DNA of 64,000 nucleotides from Clostridium frigidicarnis (GTDB lineage Bacteria > Bacillota > Clostridia > Clostridiales > Clostridiaceae): contig NZ_FOKI01000012.1 of assembly GCF_900111985.1 (NCBI RefSeq), positions 1 to 64,000 of the forward strand, read 5' to 3'. The notes below the pieces were generated by a model. That model had not been told where the DNA came from. It did not search any database and worked only from the letters and a program-made list of their open reading frames with translations. How positions within the stretch are numbered: position 1 is the stretch's first letter; each line of letters opens with the position of its first letter. Both the position numbers and the translations under genes were made by a program. Positions 1 through 7,151 of this stretch are shown piece by piece.

Positions 1-45
1 TGAACTGCACCCTGTCAAGTAGACAGTGGAAATAATAAAAACTAC

Positions 46-885
46 TTAAGCGGCTAAAGCCCTAAATTCCAATGGGCTTAGGCCGTTTAATCTTTTTTGA
101 AGTCTTTTAGTATTATAGAAGATAATATATTCATTGATTGCATTAGTCAGTTCTTCATATGTATGATATTTATGCAAATAGTACCTTTCACATTTAAGAG
201 TACCCCAAAAAGCCTCCATTGGTCCATTGTCAATACATTTGCCCACACGTGACATACTTTGTGTCATTTGAGCTTCATCTAGCTTACGCTTAAAACCATA
301 AGATGTATATTGAAAACCACGATCGCTATGAAGCATAGGGCTTGCGCCCGGATTAGCCGATAAGGCTAGGTCTAAGTTACTAAAAACAAGATCATTATTG
401 TTAGAATGGTCAAGAACATATGCGACAATAGAGTTGTCATATAGATCAAAAATGGCACTTAAATAGGCCTTCTGAGAGTTACCGTATTTTAACTCAGTAA
501 CATCAGTAAGCCACTTCTGATTCAGCCTATCGGCTGAAAACGTACGATTTAGTAAATTTTCTGCTACCTGCTGCGGAGCAGACTTGACATAACGTTTCTT
601 CTTTCTGCGAATTACAGATTGTAACGATGCCAGTCTCATAAGTCGATAGATGCGTTTATGGTTAAAGTTTTTATTTAGCCTATGATTTAAGTTCAAAGTC
701 ATTCTTCGATAACCATAGATACCATCTACTTCATCATAGATTTTAACAATTTCTGCAGTTAACATCGTGTTTTCAGTCTCTTGAACGCTTTTTTCACGCT
801 TTGTCCACTTATAGTATGAAGAGCGTGGAATCATTGCTATTTCGCATAATAAAGATACAGAGAACTTCTCTTTTTCATGGAGCAT
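46..885 (-). CDS. IS3-family transposase OrfB (DDE catalytic subunit)
   Basis: 279 aa from the first ATG. An HTH_21-like N-terminus (residues 30-90, with GIYGYRRM) is followed by an rve/RNase H-fold integrase core. The catalytic triad is visible: D in WLTDVTE, D in HSDRGFQY and E in MEAFWGTLK. The open frame continues upstream of this ATG into the end of orfA, so the natural product is most likely an OrfAB fusion made by -1 frameshifting. It catalyses cut and strand transfer of the element. Confidence 0.92.
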   Translation of the reverse strand: MLHEKEKFSVSLLCEIAMIPRSSYYKWTKREKSVQETENTMLTAEIVKIYDEVDGIYGYRRMTLNLNHRLNKNFNHKRIYRLMRLASLQSVIRRKKKRYVKSAPQQVAENLLNRTFSADRLNQKWLTDVTELKYGNSQKAYLSAIFDLYDNSIVAYVLDHSNNNDLVFSNLDLALSANPGASPMLHSDRGFQYTSYGFKRKLDEAQMTQSMSRVGKCIDNGPMEAFWGTLKCERYYLHKYHTYEELTNAINEYIIFYNTKRLQKRLNGLSPLEFRALAA

Positions 886-923
886 TGAAATTGCAATATA
901 CTTATTTTCTTGTCTTATACGGC

Positions 924-1604
924 TTAATACCGCCTCCTTTCTAGTCCCTCCAATTTTTTTAGGAATGCATTCTCCGCCCTTAATTTTTCATTTTCAGCCT
1001 CAAGCCTTTTCATTTCAAGTTTTATTTTCTCTTCGGGTGTAAGCTCAGTTTCATTCTTCTTACCACGTCTATCCTGAAGTGCATTTTCTCCACCAAATTC
1101 ATATTTTTTAACCCATTGATATACTTGCTGATAAGAAACATTATGCGTCTCAGCAGTATGCTGATAGTTATTTTTATGATCAATACAGTACTGTACAATT
1201 TCAATTCTTTCTCTAAAAGACGTACTTCTTCCTTTTGCCATAGATTTTCTCATTCCTTTCGGTATTGCCGTTACTTCTCTATGACTATTATAATTGTTTA
1301 TCCATCTTTTCAACACTGATTTATCTGTTAATCCATATTTATTCACAAGTTCTCTTTGTGAATATTTTCCAGATAGATATTCAAGAACAACTTGTTCCTT
1401 TAGTTCTCTTGAATATTTCTTGTAAGTTTTTGACTCTCTCAATCCATCTACTCCATACTTCTCGTAGTTGTATCTCCACTTATAAAAAGCATAGGTACTA
1501 ATACTGTAATTAATGCAGAGTTCTTGTATTGAGCTAGTTCCACTCTCATAATCCATTAAAATTTCGTACTTTTCCTCTGCTGTATATTTAGTTCTTCCGG
1601 ACAA
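924..1604 (-). CDS. IS3-family transposase OrfA (DNA-binding subunit)
   Basis: 226 aa with two or three helix-turn-helix units: residues 6-50, 68-105, and 125-170 with YQHTAETHNVSYQQVYQWVKK. A C-terminal leucine-rich coiled coil follows (KIKLEMKRLEAENEKLRAEN), as in IS150-type OrfA. It binds the terminal repeats. The coding end carries an A7 run that lets some ribosomes slip into the orfB frame. Confidence 0.9.
   Translation of the reverse strand: MSGRTKYTAEEKYEILMDYESGTSSIQELCINYSISTYAFYKWRYNYEKYGVDGLRESKTYKKYSRELKEQVVLEYLSGKYSQRELVNKYGLTDKSVLKRWINNYNSHREVTAIPKGMRKSMAKGRSTSFRERIEIVQYCIDHKNNYQHTAETHNVSYQQVYQWVKKYEFGGENALQDRRGKKNETELTPEEKIKLEMKRLEAENEKLRAENAFLKKLEGLERRRY
948..960 (-). other. 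Programmed -1 frameshift site (A7) between orfA and orfB
   Basis: On the minus strand orfA reads CTA AAA AAA TTG. Slipping back one base gives an uninterrupted frame (AAA AAA ATT GGA) that continues through 924 into orfB with no stop. The A7 run is 954-960. The purine-rich GGAGG just downstream in the mRNA may act as a pausing signal. A_AAA_AAA slippage is the established mechanism for this IS family; use of this site is inferred. Confidence 0.7.
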
Positions 1605-1670
1605 AAAAATACTCCCCTTTCCAGCAACAGATTTTTATTTTTTAATCTGTCTACTTTAAGGGGAGCATAT

Positions 1671-1694
1671 CATTTCTGAATAATACGGTGTTTT
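1671..1694. repeat. Half copy of a palindromic repeat abutting the IS
   Basis: TTTCTGAATAATACGGTG at 1673-1690 matches, with two changes, the right half of the 38-bp palindrome at 4753-4790. The left half is absent and IS3 sequence is found instead, so the IS end lies at or near the centre of such a palindrome. Confidence 0.55.
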
Positions 1695-1832
1695 AAATAA
1701 TTATTAAGTTTTTGTTGTTTTGACGTTAAAAAAGAAATTTGTTTCCTAAATGTCTATGAGCAGTATATTTATTCTCAGTATGATTTAGCCTTTGTTTTAT
1801 AAATTTTACACTATATTCATTTTATTAAATTA

Positions 1833-2621
1833 TTATGTCCCAGTGCTTGAATATTTTTTTATATTATGTTTCCATACAGATATTGATATTATTAATGTAA
1901 TACAGCATACTATAATTGATAATATATACAAGTATTTTTGGTCATACATTAATGCTTTAGCTGGATAATAGCTTATAAATGAAAATGGAATTATAATTGT
2001 AACTATGCCTTGAATAATTCTTGGGAAAATAGTTATTGGATATTTTACAACTTCTGAAAAACTAGTTACAAGTTTAATTGCCATCATTACTTCAGTGTAC
2101 TTAAAACTAAAAGAACATATTATTAAACTAAAGGATGCTATAATTAAACAACCAATAATTGCTATAAAAAAAGAAATAGCAGTTGCTATAATTATATTTA
2201 AGATATTTAATTTTAATAATATAATTATTAAAATTACTATGTTAATAATAAAATTAGGAATTTCTGATTGGTTAAATGTTTTACTTATTATAAAAAATAA
2301 TTCATTCACTGGTTTTATTAGAACTATATCAAAGTTACCTTTTTTCACATGATATTCTGGGGATGATACAAATGCACTAAAAAACAAGTTATAAAGACTT
2401 TGAGATAAACTTACCATAACATATAAGTATCCAACTTGATATGCTGTCCAGCCGTTTATATTGTTAATTTTATCGAATATTGTGAATATAAATGTTAGAT
2501 TAGTTATTTGTAAAAGAAAATGAGTAAAGAGTTGCTAAATACATTCACGATAAAAAACTAATTTTACCATTATTTTGATTTCCTGCAGATTATTCTCGAG
2601 TGCTTCTCTAATCTCTATCAT
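1833..2621 (-). pseudogene. ABC-2 type permease (DUF990-like), frameshifted
   Basis: A strong start (AGAGGATAGCA then ATG at 2621) opens a frame that stops at a TAG near 2536. A second frame begins there and runs through a typical ABC-2 permease sequence (INGWTAYQVGYLYV, then five or six hydrophobic helices) to 1833. Joined, the product would be about 260 aa, the usual length for this family (COG3694, efflux permeases that work in pairs with an ATPase). One base change breaks it. No ATPase or partner permease lies nearby. Only the part from 2417 down has its own ATG. Confidence 0.7.
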
Positions 2622-2696
2622 TGCTATCCTCTAATTAGATTATATAAATAATTTTTATTTCATAATAGTAATCAACAATGAGATATCCCAACATTT

Positions 2697-3128
2697 TTAT
2701 ACTAATTTAATTTTAATATGACCTTTAGCTTTTTTTCCAGTAGTTTCAATCCTCACATTTTTACTATCATTATTTGAAATTGATATAGTTTCAATAACAC
2801 TTCCACTTTCTTCAAATAATATTTTATTATCGTTATAAATTTTAATATTCAAATCCCCACTCTCAATATTAGAGTCAATTTTCATGTTGTAAGTAGATTT
2901 TAAAGAACTTATCTCTCTTAAATCTGTTCCCTCAAGTACTTGAAATTTAACATCATAAATGTTATCTTGGGTATTATCAGTCCACCAATTTGCCGTTTCA
3001 GCATCCCAACTTACTTGACTTATCTTAAAGTTATTCTTTTTATTAATATTTACATATGAATAAATCCCTACAATACCAAATAAACAAATTAGTATACATC
3101 CACTTATAATTTTTTTCTTTTTTGTCAT
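2697..3128 (-). CDS. Membrane-anchored extracytoplasmic protein of unknown function
   Basis: 143 aa, preceded by GGGGGAG. Residues 1-5 are lysine-rich and residues 7-27 form one hydrophobic helix (ISGCILICLFGIVGIYSYV), which is either a signal anchor or a lipoprotein signal. The remaining 115 residues are hydrophilic and beta-rich, with SGDLNIKIYNDNKILFEESG recalling adhesin-like beta-strand proteins. It is co-directional with the broken permease and may have been a partner. The family is not recognised. Confidence 0.6.
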   Translation of the reverse strand: MTKKKKIISGCILICLFGIVGIYSYVNINKKNNFKISQVSWDAETANWWTDNTQDNIYDVKFQVLEGTDLREISSLKSTYNMKIDSNIESGDLNIKIYNDNKILFEESGSVIETISISNNDSKNVRIETTGKKAKGHIKIKLV

Positions 3129-3254
3129 TGCTAATACTCCCCCTTATTAAACTTTTTTAACATTTATTTTAAAATTTTCATTAATTATCCTTAATTAAAT
3201 TATAACAATTATTTTATAAATAATAAACAATTATAATATTTTCAAAATTATTTA

Positions 3255-3461
3255 TTAAACCTCTCTTGTATGCTCTAAAATATAATTTTCTACAGCTTGT
3301 CTATATTCTGAGTTTGTTACATCATCAATAATATAAGTTTTATTTGTTTTTGGGTTCAATCCTCCATTCCTTATTCTTTCAGAAGCTATTCTTACAACTA
3401 CAACATTGTAATCTTTTACAAAAAATATGTGTAATCCTGTGTTATCAAGTCTTACGTATAG
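3255..3461 (-). pseudogene. C-terminal remnant of an unidentified protein
   Basis: An open frame of about 68 codons without a start: GLHIFFVKDYNVVVVRIASE, then a GGLNPKTNKTY segment and a regular C-terminus ending at TAA. The hydrophobic VVVVRIASE strand after GLHIFF resembles the last strands of beta-lactamase-fold serine hydrolases, but this is a weak guess. A trace of the same sequence (GLHIFF then a stop) recurs in the repeat copy near 6030. Confidence 0.4.
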
Positions 3462-3556
3462 TTACAAATACTAATACGACCTGAATTTTTGTATTAAAAA
3501 AGACACTAATTACTTAATGTCTTTTCTTTCACTTATGCTTTTTCTTAATCCTATAA
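3415..3556. repeat. Long direct repeat, copy A (downstream of the lspA-like gene)
   Basis: About 140 bp with clear similarity to 6010-6172. Shared blocks are AAAAAATATGTGTAA, ACAAATACTAATACGACC, a hairpin of GACACTAATTA type, and TTATGCTTTTTCTTAAT. Each copy ends about 50-60 bp after the stop of a different gene. Confidence 0.65.
3497..3525. terminator. Hairpin terminator after the lspA-like gene
   Basis: AAAAAGACA and TGTCTTTT arms flank an AT-rich loop, with A and T tracts on both sides, so it can act in both directions. It lies about 95 bp beyond the stop of the minus-strand lspA-like gene. Confidence 0.6.
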
Positions 3557-3618
3557 GAACAATGTGATTTAACTACAACCGTTAATAATTCTTATTCTTT
3601 CAATGATGTAATTTTTGT

Positions 3619-4149
3619 TTATAATTTTCGTAGAATATATTTAGTGAAATCTTTTACTATATTATCATCAATTTGGTTTAAAACTTTGTTTTTTAAGAAC
3701 AATGATAAGATTAGCAACCCACTAAAAATATTAATATATACATCTTTTAAGTCAAACGTAAAAAAATCATTTACTAATATGTAATCTAAACTACCGTTCC
3801 AAAAAATCTTGTCAATTAATGAACACATAGCACCAGAGAATATAAAAGCATACATAATATTAATAATTTTATTAGTCCCAAATTGCTTATTTAGATATTT
3901 ATAAAACAGATATATTAATATACTCATAATTGCTACTAGTAAAATATGTGTATATTTACCAACGCCTAATTGTAACATAGAATTAAGCCATGAATATTGC
4001 CTATTAAACATAGGCTTAAAATATAGCAACGGAGGTAATATGGGAGATATTTTGTCAAAAAAATTGTTGTTAATTACTATTTTAATAACCTGATCTATTG
4101 TTACTAAAATAAGCACTGCTAGATATGTCTTTTTGTTTTGAATTTTCAA
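3619..4149 (-). CDS. Divergent signal peptidase II (LspA)-like membrane protein
   Basis: 176 aa from a TTG start at 4149, which has an AAGGTGG ribosome site 12 nt upstream; an in-frame ATG at 4197 lacks one. There are four predicted membrane helices. LspA cleaves prolipoproteins with two aspartates in the motifs GxxxN(L/I)xDR and NxAD. Here the first reads FSGAMCSLIDKIFWNGSLDY, with Asp kept but Asn replaced by Ser, and the second reads FDLKDVYIN, with Asp kept. The N-terminal D-Q-x-x-K signature (TIDQVIKIVI) is also present. It looks like a specialised paralogue rather than the housekeeping copy. Activity is uncertain. Confidence 0.7.
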   Translation of the reverse strand: MKIQNKKTYLAVLILVTIDQVIKIVINNNFFDKISPILPPLLYFKPMFNRQYSWLNSMLQLGVGKYTHILLVAIMSILIYLFYKYLNKQFGTNKIINIMYAFIFSGAMCSLIDKIFWNGSLDYILVNDFFTFDLKDVYINIFSGLLILSLFLKNKVLNQIDDNIVKDFTKYILRKL

Positions 4150-4227
4150 ATTTATTCTGCACCACCTTATATAAATAATCTTCGCATAATTTAACAATTT
4201 CTATTTAAAATTGACTAACATATACAT

Positions 4228-4236
4228 ACTATAACA
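4228..4236 (-). promoter_or_regulatory. Extended -10 promoter of the lspA-like gene
   Basis: On the minus strand TGTTATAGT gives a TG-extended -10 about 80 bp upstream of the TTG start. No good -35 is seen. The surrounding 38 bp (4209-4245) closely match the sequence upstream of the LUD gene at 6893-6930. Confidence 0.45.
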
Positions 4237-4295
4237 TATTTTCAAATTCCAAACTATTAAGTTTTATAAGAAAAGTGCGTAGTAAAATTATATGC

Positions 4296-4414
4296 TAACG
4301 TTTTTTGTTCAAGACGCCTAGAAGCCTTGAACAACTACACTTGGCTTCTCAGGTGTGCTTTGCAAGCTTTTCATGTAAAGCAGATTTGAACAATTTATTA
4401 GCCAAAGTCCGTTA
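4296..4414. repeat. Highly structured 119-bp element of unknown type
   Basis: Outer ends TAACG and CGTTA are inverted. Inside are TTGTTCAA (4305-4312) with two complementary partners TTGAACAA (4327-4334, 4386-4393), AGAAGCC (4320-4326) with GGCTTCT (4343-4349), and TGCTTT with AAAGCA. It has no coding potential. The nested, imperfect fold with TAAC/GTTA ends loosely recalls an integron attC or a MITE, but attC core consensus sequences are not met. Confidence 0.45.
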
Positions 4415-4501
4415 CCATTATACTGGAATCTTTTAAAACCCCAAACCTTTCCTGCTCATTATAAGATGAAATAGATAGATTATGATTAGTTTTTAGTTTT
4501 T

Positions 4502-4651
4502 TTATCTAAGAATTCTTTCATCAATCCTCCTAAGAAAGCTATACGTGTAACTATCAAAATATTTTCCCCAAAATCTTAATGCAGTCGGATTAATCGCTTC
4601 ATAATCCACCCCTAAACGTTTTATACCATCATTCTTAATTTCCAAATATCC
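4502..4651 (-). pseudogene. GNAT acetyltransferase C-terminal remnant
   Basis: A start-less frame reads GVDYEAINPTALRFWGKYF, then SYTYSFLRRIDERI, and stops. This is the characteristic C-terminal end of one GNAT subfamily (NPxAxRFWxKYF...RRIDER). The N-terminal two thirds are missing. Confidence 0.6.
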
Positions 4652-4752
4652 TATTATTTAATTTTCAAAGAACATTGTTTGTATTTTTAATTTTTAAAAT
4701 TATGTAATCTAATTTAAAATAGTTGAAGGTACAGCTTAAATTGCAAACAAAC

Positions 4753-4790
4753 AAATACCGTAAAATTCATTTCTGAATAATACAGTATTT
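4753..4790. repeat. 38-bp near-perfect palindrome
   Basis: AAATACCGTA ... ATTCA-TTTC-TGAAT ... TACAGTATTT pairs along almost its whole length. It has no T tract, so it is a poor terminator. A half copy abuts the IS at 1671. It lies 40 bp beyond the stop of the cysteine hydrolase gene. Confidence 0.6.
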
Positions 4791-4831
4791 TCACATCACA
4801 TAAGTGCTTTATATTTAACTGTATAATTGTT

Positions 4832-5392
4832 TTAACAAATAATATTAGAACTTTCCAAAAATTTCTCAGCTGTCATAACATCTGCAAACATCCCATGAAC
4901 AGAGGCCATATATGTTGCATGTACAATTTTAGCTGGAATAGTATCTCCTTTCCATATTAAATCTTTTGTAGTGCAAGCATCTTCTATTAGAGTTACAGCA
5001 AGCCCTAGGTCCTTTGCATATCTTACTGTAGTATCAATGCACATATGCGTCATCATTCCACATACCACAATATGATTAATATTATTATCAGAAATAGTTT
5101 TAGCCAATCCAGTGTCAAAAAAACTATTAGGAACATGCTTTATAAAAACTTTTTCATCTTTATTTGGAGTCACAAGAGAATTGATTTCTACTCCAATACT
5201 TCCTTGTAAAAGGAATCCAGCTTTATTATCTAGATTTATATGCTGAACATGAAAAACAGGTAGATTTTTTTCTCTAAAGAAGTTAAGTATAGCCTTAGCA
5301 TTATTTGTAGCTTCTATAGGGTGATTTAATTCAGACTTTCCACCCTCAAAATAATCGTTTTGAATATCAACCAATATTAATGCACTTTTCAT
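4832..5392 (-). CDS. Cysteine hydrolase, isochorismatase family
   Basis: 186 aa. The family triad is visible: Asp in LILVDIQNDYF (residue 8), a Lys near FIKHVPNSFF, and Cys in VVCGMMTHMCIDTTVRYAKD, with the nucleophile being the later Cys. Family members hydrolyse amide or ester bonds (nicotinamide, isochorismate, small amides); the substrate here is not predictable. The ribosome site is AGGGGG. It lies 54 bp downstream of an HxlR regulator on the same strand, so the regulator probably controls this gene. Confidence 0.85.
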   Translation of the reverse strand: MKSALILVDIQNDYFEGGKSELNHPIEATNNAKAILNFFREKNLPVFHVQHINLDNKAGFLLQGSIGVEINSLVTPNKDEKVFIKHVPNSFFDTGLAKTISDNNINHIVVCGMMTHMCIDTTVRYAKDLGLAVTLIEDACTTKDLIWKGDTIPAKIVHATYMASVHGMFADVMTAEKFLESSNIIC

Positions 5393-5446
5393 TCTTATTA
5401 CCCCCTATCATTAACTACATTATAGTAGTATTAGCGACAAAGTAAA

Positions 5447-5836
5447 TTACTTACTTTTTTGTGGGTAATCAGTAGAATAAACGATTCCCTTTTCCTCTAA
5501 AAAAGCTGTCATTCCATGCTCAACCATATAGTCCACACCTATACTTTGTAATATTTCTAAAGCAGGTATAATCTTTTTTCCTCTCTCCTCAGTAAGAAAG
5601 TACTCTACATGTAATGGGTATCCATTAAAGTTTACTTTATCAACAAGACCAAATTCTTTCAGCTCTTTCAATTGTTCCAATAGCATTTTCTGACTAATAC
5701 CTGATATATCATGTTCCAACTTAGAAAGGGATGTAGGTCCATATTTCAATTGCCACAGAATTATTGACTTCCATTTTCCTTTAATTATATCGTGTACTAC
5801 TTCTAGGGGACATGTATACTCATCTCTTATTTTCAA
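5447..5836 (-). CDS. HxlR-family transcriptional regulator
   Basis: 129 aa from a TTG start with AGAGGTGAT upstream. A winged helix-turn-helix spans residues 15-95: CPLEVVHDIIKGKWKSIILW, the SLSKLEHDISGISQKMLLEQL recognition region and the YPLHVEYFLTE wing. The conserved N-terminal Cys (residue 9), used for thiol or electrophile sensing in HxlR, YodB and HypR, is present. First gene of a two-gene operon with the cysteine hydrolase. Confidence 0.88.
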   Translation of the reverse strand: MKIRDEYTCPLEVVHDIIKGKWKSIILWQLKYGPTSLSKLEHDISGISQKMLLEQLKELKEFGLVDKVNFNGYPLHVEYFLTEERGKKIIPALEILQSIGVDYMVEHGMTAFLEEKGIVYSTDYPQKSK

Positions 5837-6009
5837 TTTATATCACCTCTAATAGAAAATCATTTCTTTATAGCCAACTTATAATATATAAGCCCATATA
5901 TTATATTTATTTCAATCTTATCTACCATATTATCAATTTTTAAAGAAGGTTTCATATTTTTTCTTGGCTAAATTTACATAGTGAGACTTAATTTTATTAG
6001 TTATGTCAC

Positions 6010-6172
6010 CTTACACATATTTTATAAAAAATATGTGTAAACCTATGTAATTAAGACTTTACATGTATTTACACGCAGTACCAAATACTAATACGACCTA
6101 AATTTCTGTATTAAAAAAACACTAATTATCTAGTGTCTTTTCTTTCTCTTATGCTTTTTCTTAATTCTTATA
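6010..6172. repeat. Long direct repeat, copy B (downstream of the LUD gene)
   Basis: Matches copy A at 3415-3556. It begins with a 12-bp perfect inverted repeat (TTACACATATTT / AAATATGTGTAA, 6011-6040) that is only partly kept in copy A. Together with 5837-6009, which shows nothing recognisable, it fills the gap between the HxlR and LUD genes. Confidence 0.65.
6117..6141. terminator. Hairpin terminator after the LUD gene
   Basis: ACACTA ATTATC TAGTGT is flanked by A and T tracts, so it can act in both directions. It lies inside repeat copy B and is the counterpart of the hairpin at 3497-3525. Confidence 0.55.
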
Positions 6173-6219
6173 TTTCTTCATTCTATATAAGAATATTCCA
6201 TATTTATAACTTAATATAA

Positions 6220-6837
6220 TTAGAACCCGCATTCTTCATTAACGATGAACAACTTAATTCTATCATTATCTGATTGCCCTTGGATTATTGAAAGACTATT
6301 GCAAACTCTTTCCTTTGATACACAATCTATGCACTTATTTAATGTTACACAGGGAGGATTAAACCCTGCCCGTTTTGCATTTAAAGGACAGGATATATTT
6401 TTTACTCTTCTTATTGCTTCGTCTACTGTATCTACAACCTTATTCTTTCCGATTACAATTATTACTTTATCTGGTCCAAAAGTAATTGCAGCTACTCTAT
6501 TCCCACTATGATCCATATTAACAATTCGCCCATCAATGGATATAGCATTCGAACCAGTAATATACCAATCCCTTGTAAGTGCCTTCTTCTTTAAGGCTTT
6601 GCATTCCTCTCGATTTTTTGCAAGTTCTTTATCATATACAATATTTCCTCTTTCTATTAGAGAATTTGTAATATTTATCTTTTGGAGTGTAATTGAGTGT
6701 CCAATTCCAATAGTAGATTCAATAGGTACAGTATTTAATATACATGATTTAGCATCTTCTAAAGTCTCAAAATACTCTACTTCTATATTTCTTAATTTAA
6801 AGTTTTCCTTCAATCTATTAATCTTTTCTAGATTCAT
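6220..6837 (-). CDS. LUD-domain (LutC/YkgG-like, DUF162) protein
   Basis: 205 aa with ribosome site AAAGGTGGTGG. Family features include SIGIGHSITLQ near residue 43, DWYITGSNAISIDGRIVNMD (residues 89-108) and the GPDKVIIVIGKNKVV strand-loop. The C-terminus has clustered cysteines (CPLNAKRAGFNPPC, then C..C......C), typical of the clostridial stand-alone LUD form. Related proteins take part in lactate oxidation (LutABC), but no LutA or LutB is nearby, so the role is open. Confidence 0.82.
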   Translation of the reverse strand: MNLEKINRLKENFKLRNIEVEYFETLEDAKSCILNTVPIESTIGIGHSITLQKINITNSLIERGNIVYDKELAKNREECKALKKKALTRDWYITGSNAISIDGRIVNMDHSGNRVAAITFGPDKVIIVIGKNKVVDTVDEAIRRVKNISCPLNAKRAGFNPPCVTLNKCIDCVSKERVCNSLSIIQGQSDNDRIKLFIVNEECGF

Positions 6838-6908
6838 CTCTATCCACCACCTTTCATTTACTGCGCTATCATTTACTATTACAGTTTAAAATTTACTAAT
6901 ATATACAT

Positions 6909-6917
6909 ATTATAACA
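6909..6917 (-). promoter_or_regulatory. Extended -10 promoter of the LUD gene
   Basis: On the minus strand TGTTATAAT is an extended consensus -10. It lies in a 38-bp block (6893-6930) shared with the lspA-like gene. The rest of the 6838-7028 gap shows nothing else. Confidence 0.5.
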
Positions 6918-7028
6918 CATTTTCAACTTCCTCCAAAACCTCGGGATCTAATGCTATATTTAAATTCTTTTTCTATTGTCCTTTTGTAATAATTTACATA
7001 TATAATTCATGAAGAAGAAAAAGATATA

Positions 7029-7066
7029 AAAAGGCGAATCCTTGTTATAACAAGGATTCGCCTTTT
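7029..7066. terminator. Strong bidirectional terminator
   Basis: A perfect 16-bp stem (AAAAGGCGAATCCTTG / CAAGGATTCGCCTTTT) with a 6-nt loop and T tracts both ways. It ends the ABC transporter transcript coming from the right. Confidence 0.9.
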
Positions 7067-7151
7067 ATACAACTATATTTATTTTTTACTCTGCTACTAA
7101 TCATAGTATCTGGTATTAAAATTTATGTATAGTTTGGTTCAAATTACTACT

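Larger units (their letters stand above)
6..1667 (-). mobile_element. IS3-family insertion sequence, apparently intact
   Basis: About 1.66 kb bounded by imperfect terminal inverted repeats. The left end reads TGCACCCTGTCAAGTAGACA and the right end, on the minus strand, TGCTCCCCTTAAAGTAGACA; both have the TG tips typical of IS3. It holds orfA and orfB in two frames with a slippery A7 tract at the end of orfA. The DDE residues are present and there are no internal stops, so it is probably still active. No clear target duplication is visible, and only 5 bases of left flank are in the window. Its base composition is less AT-rich than its surroundings, consistent with transfer. Confidence 0.88.

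Noticed and set aside
1022-1501. Overlapping ORFs in and opposite the IS3 orfA
   Set aside because: They are shadow frames: orfA has clear HTH and coiled-coil features, the others have no ribosome sites or family motifs.
2095-2352. 85-codon plus-strand ORF
   Set aside because: It is the complement of the permease hydrophobic helices and has low-complexity I/K composition.
4296-4414. Known riboswitch
   Set aside because: The fold is complex but no conserved core of a common riboswitch class could be matched, and no gene follows closely enough in a suitable direction.
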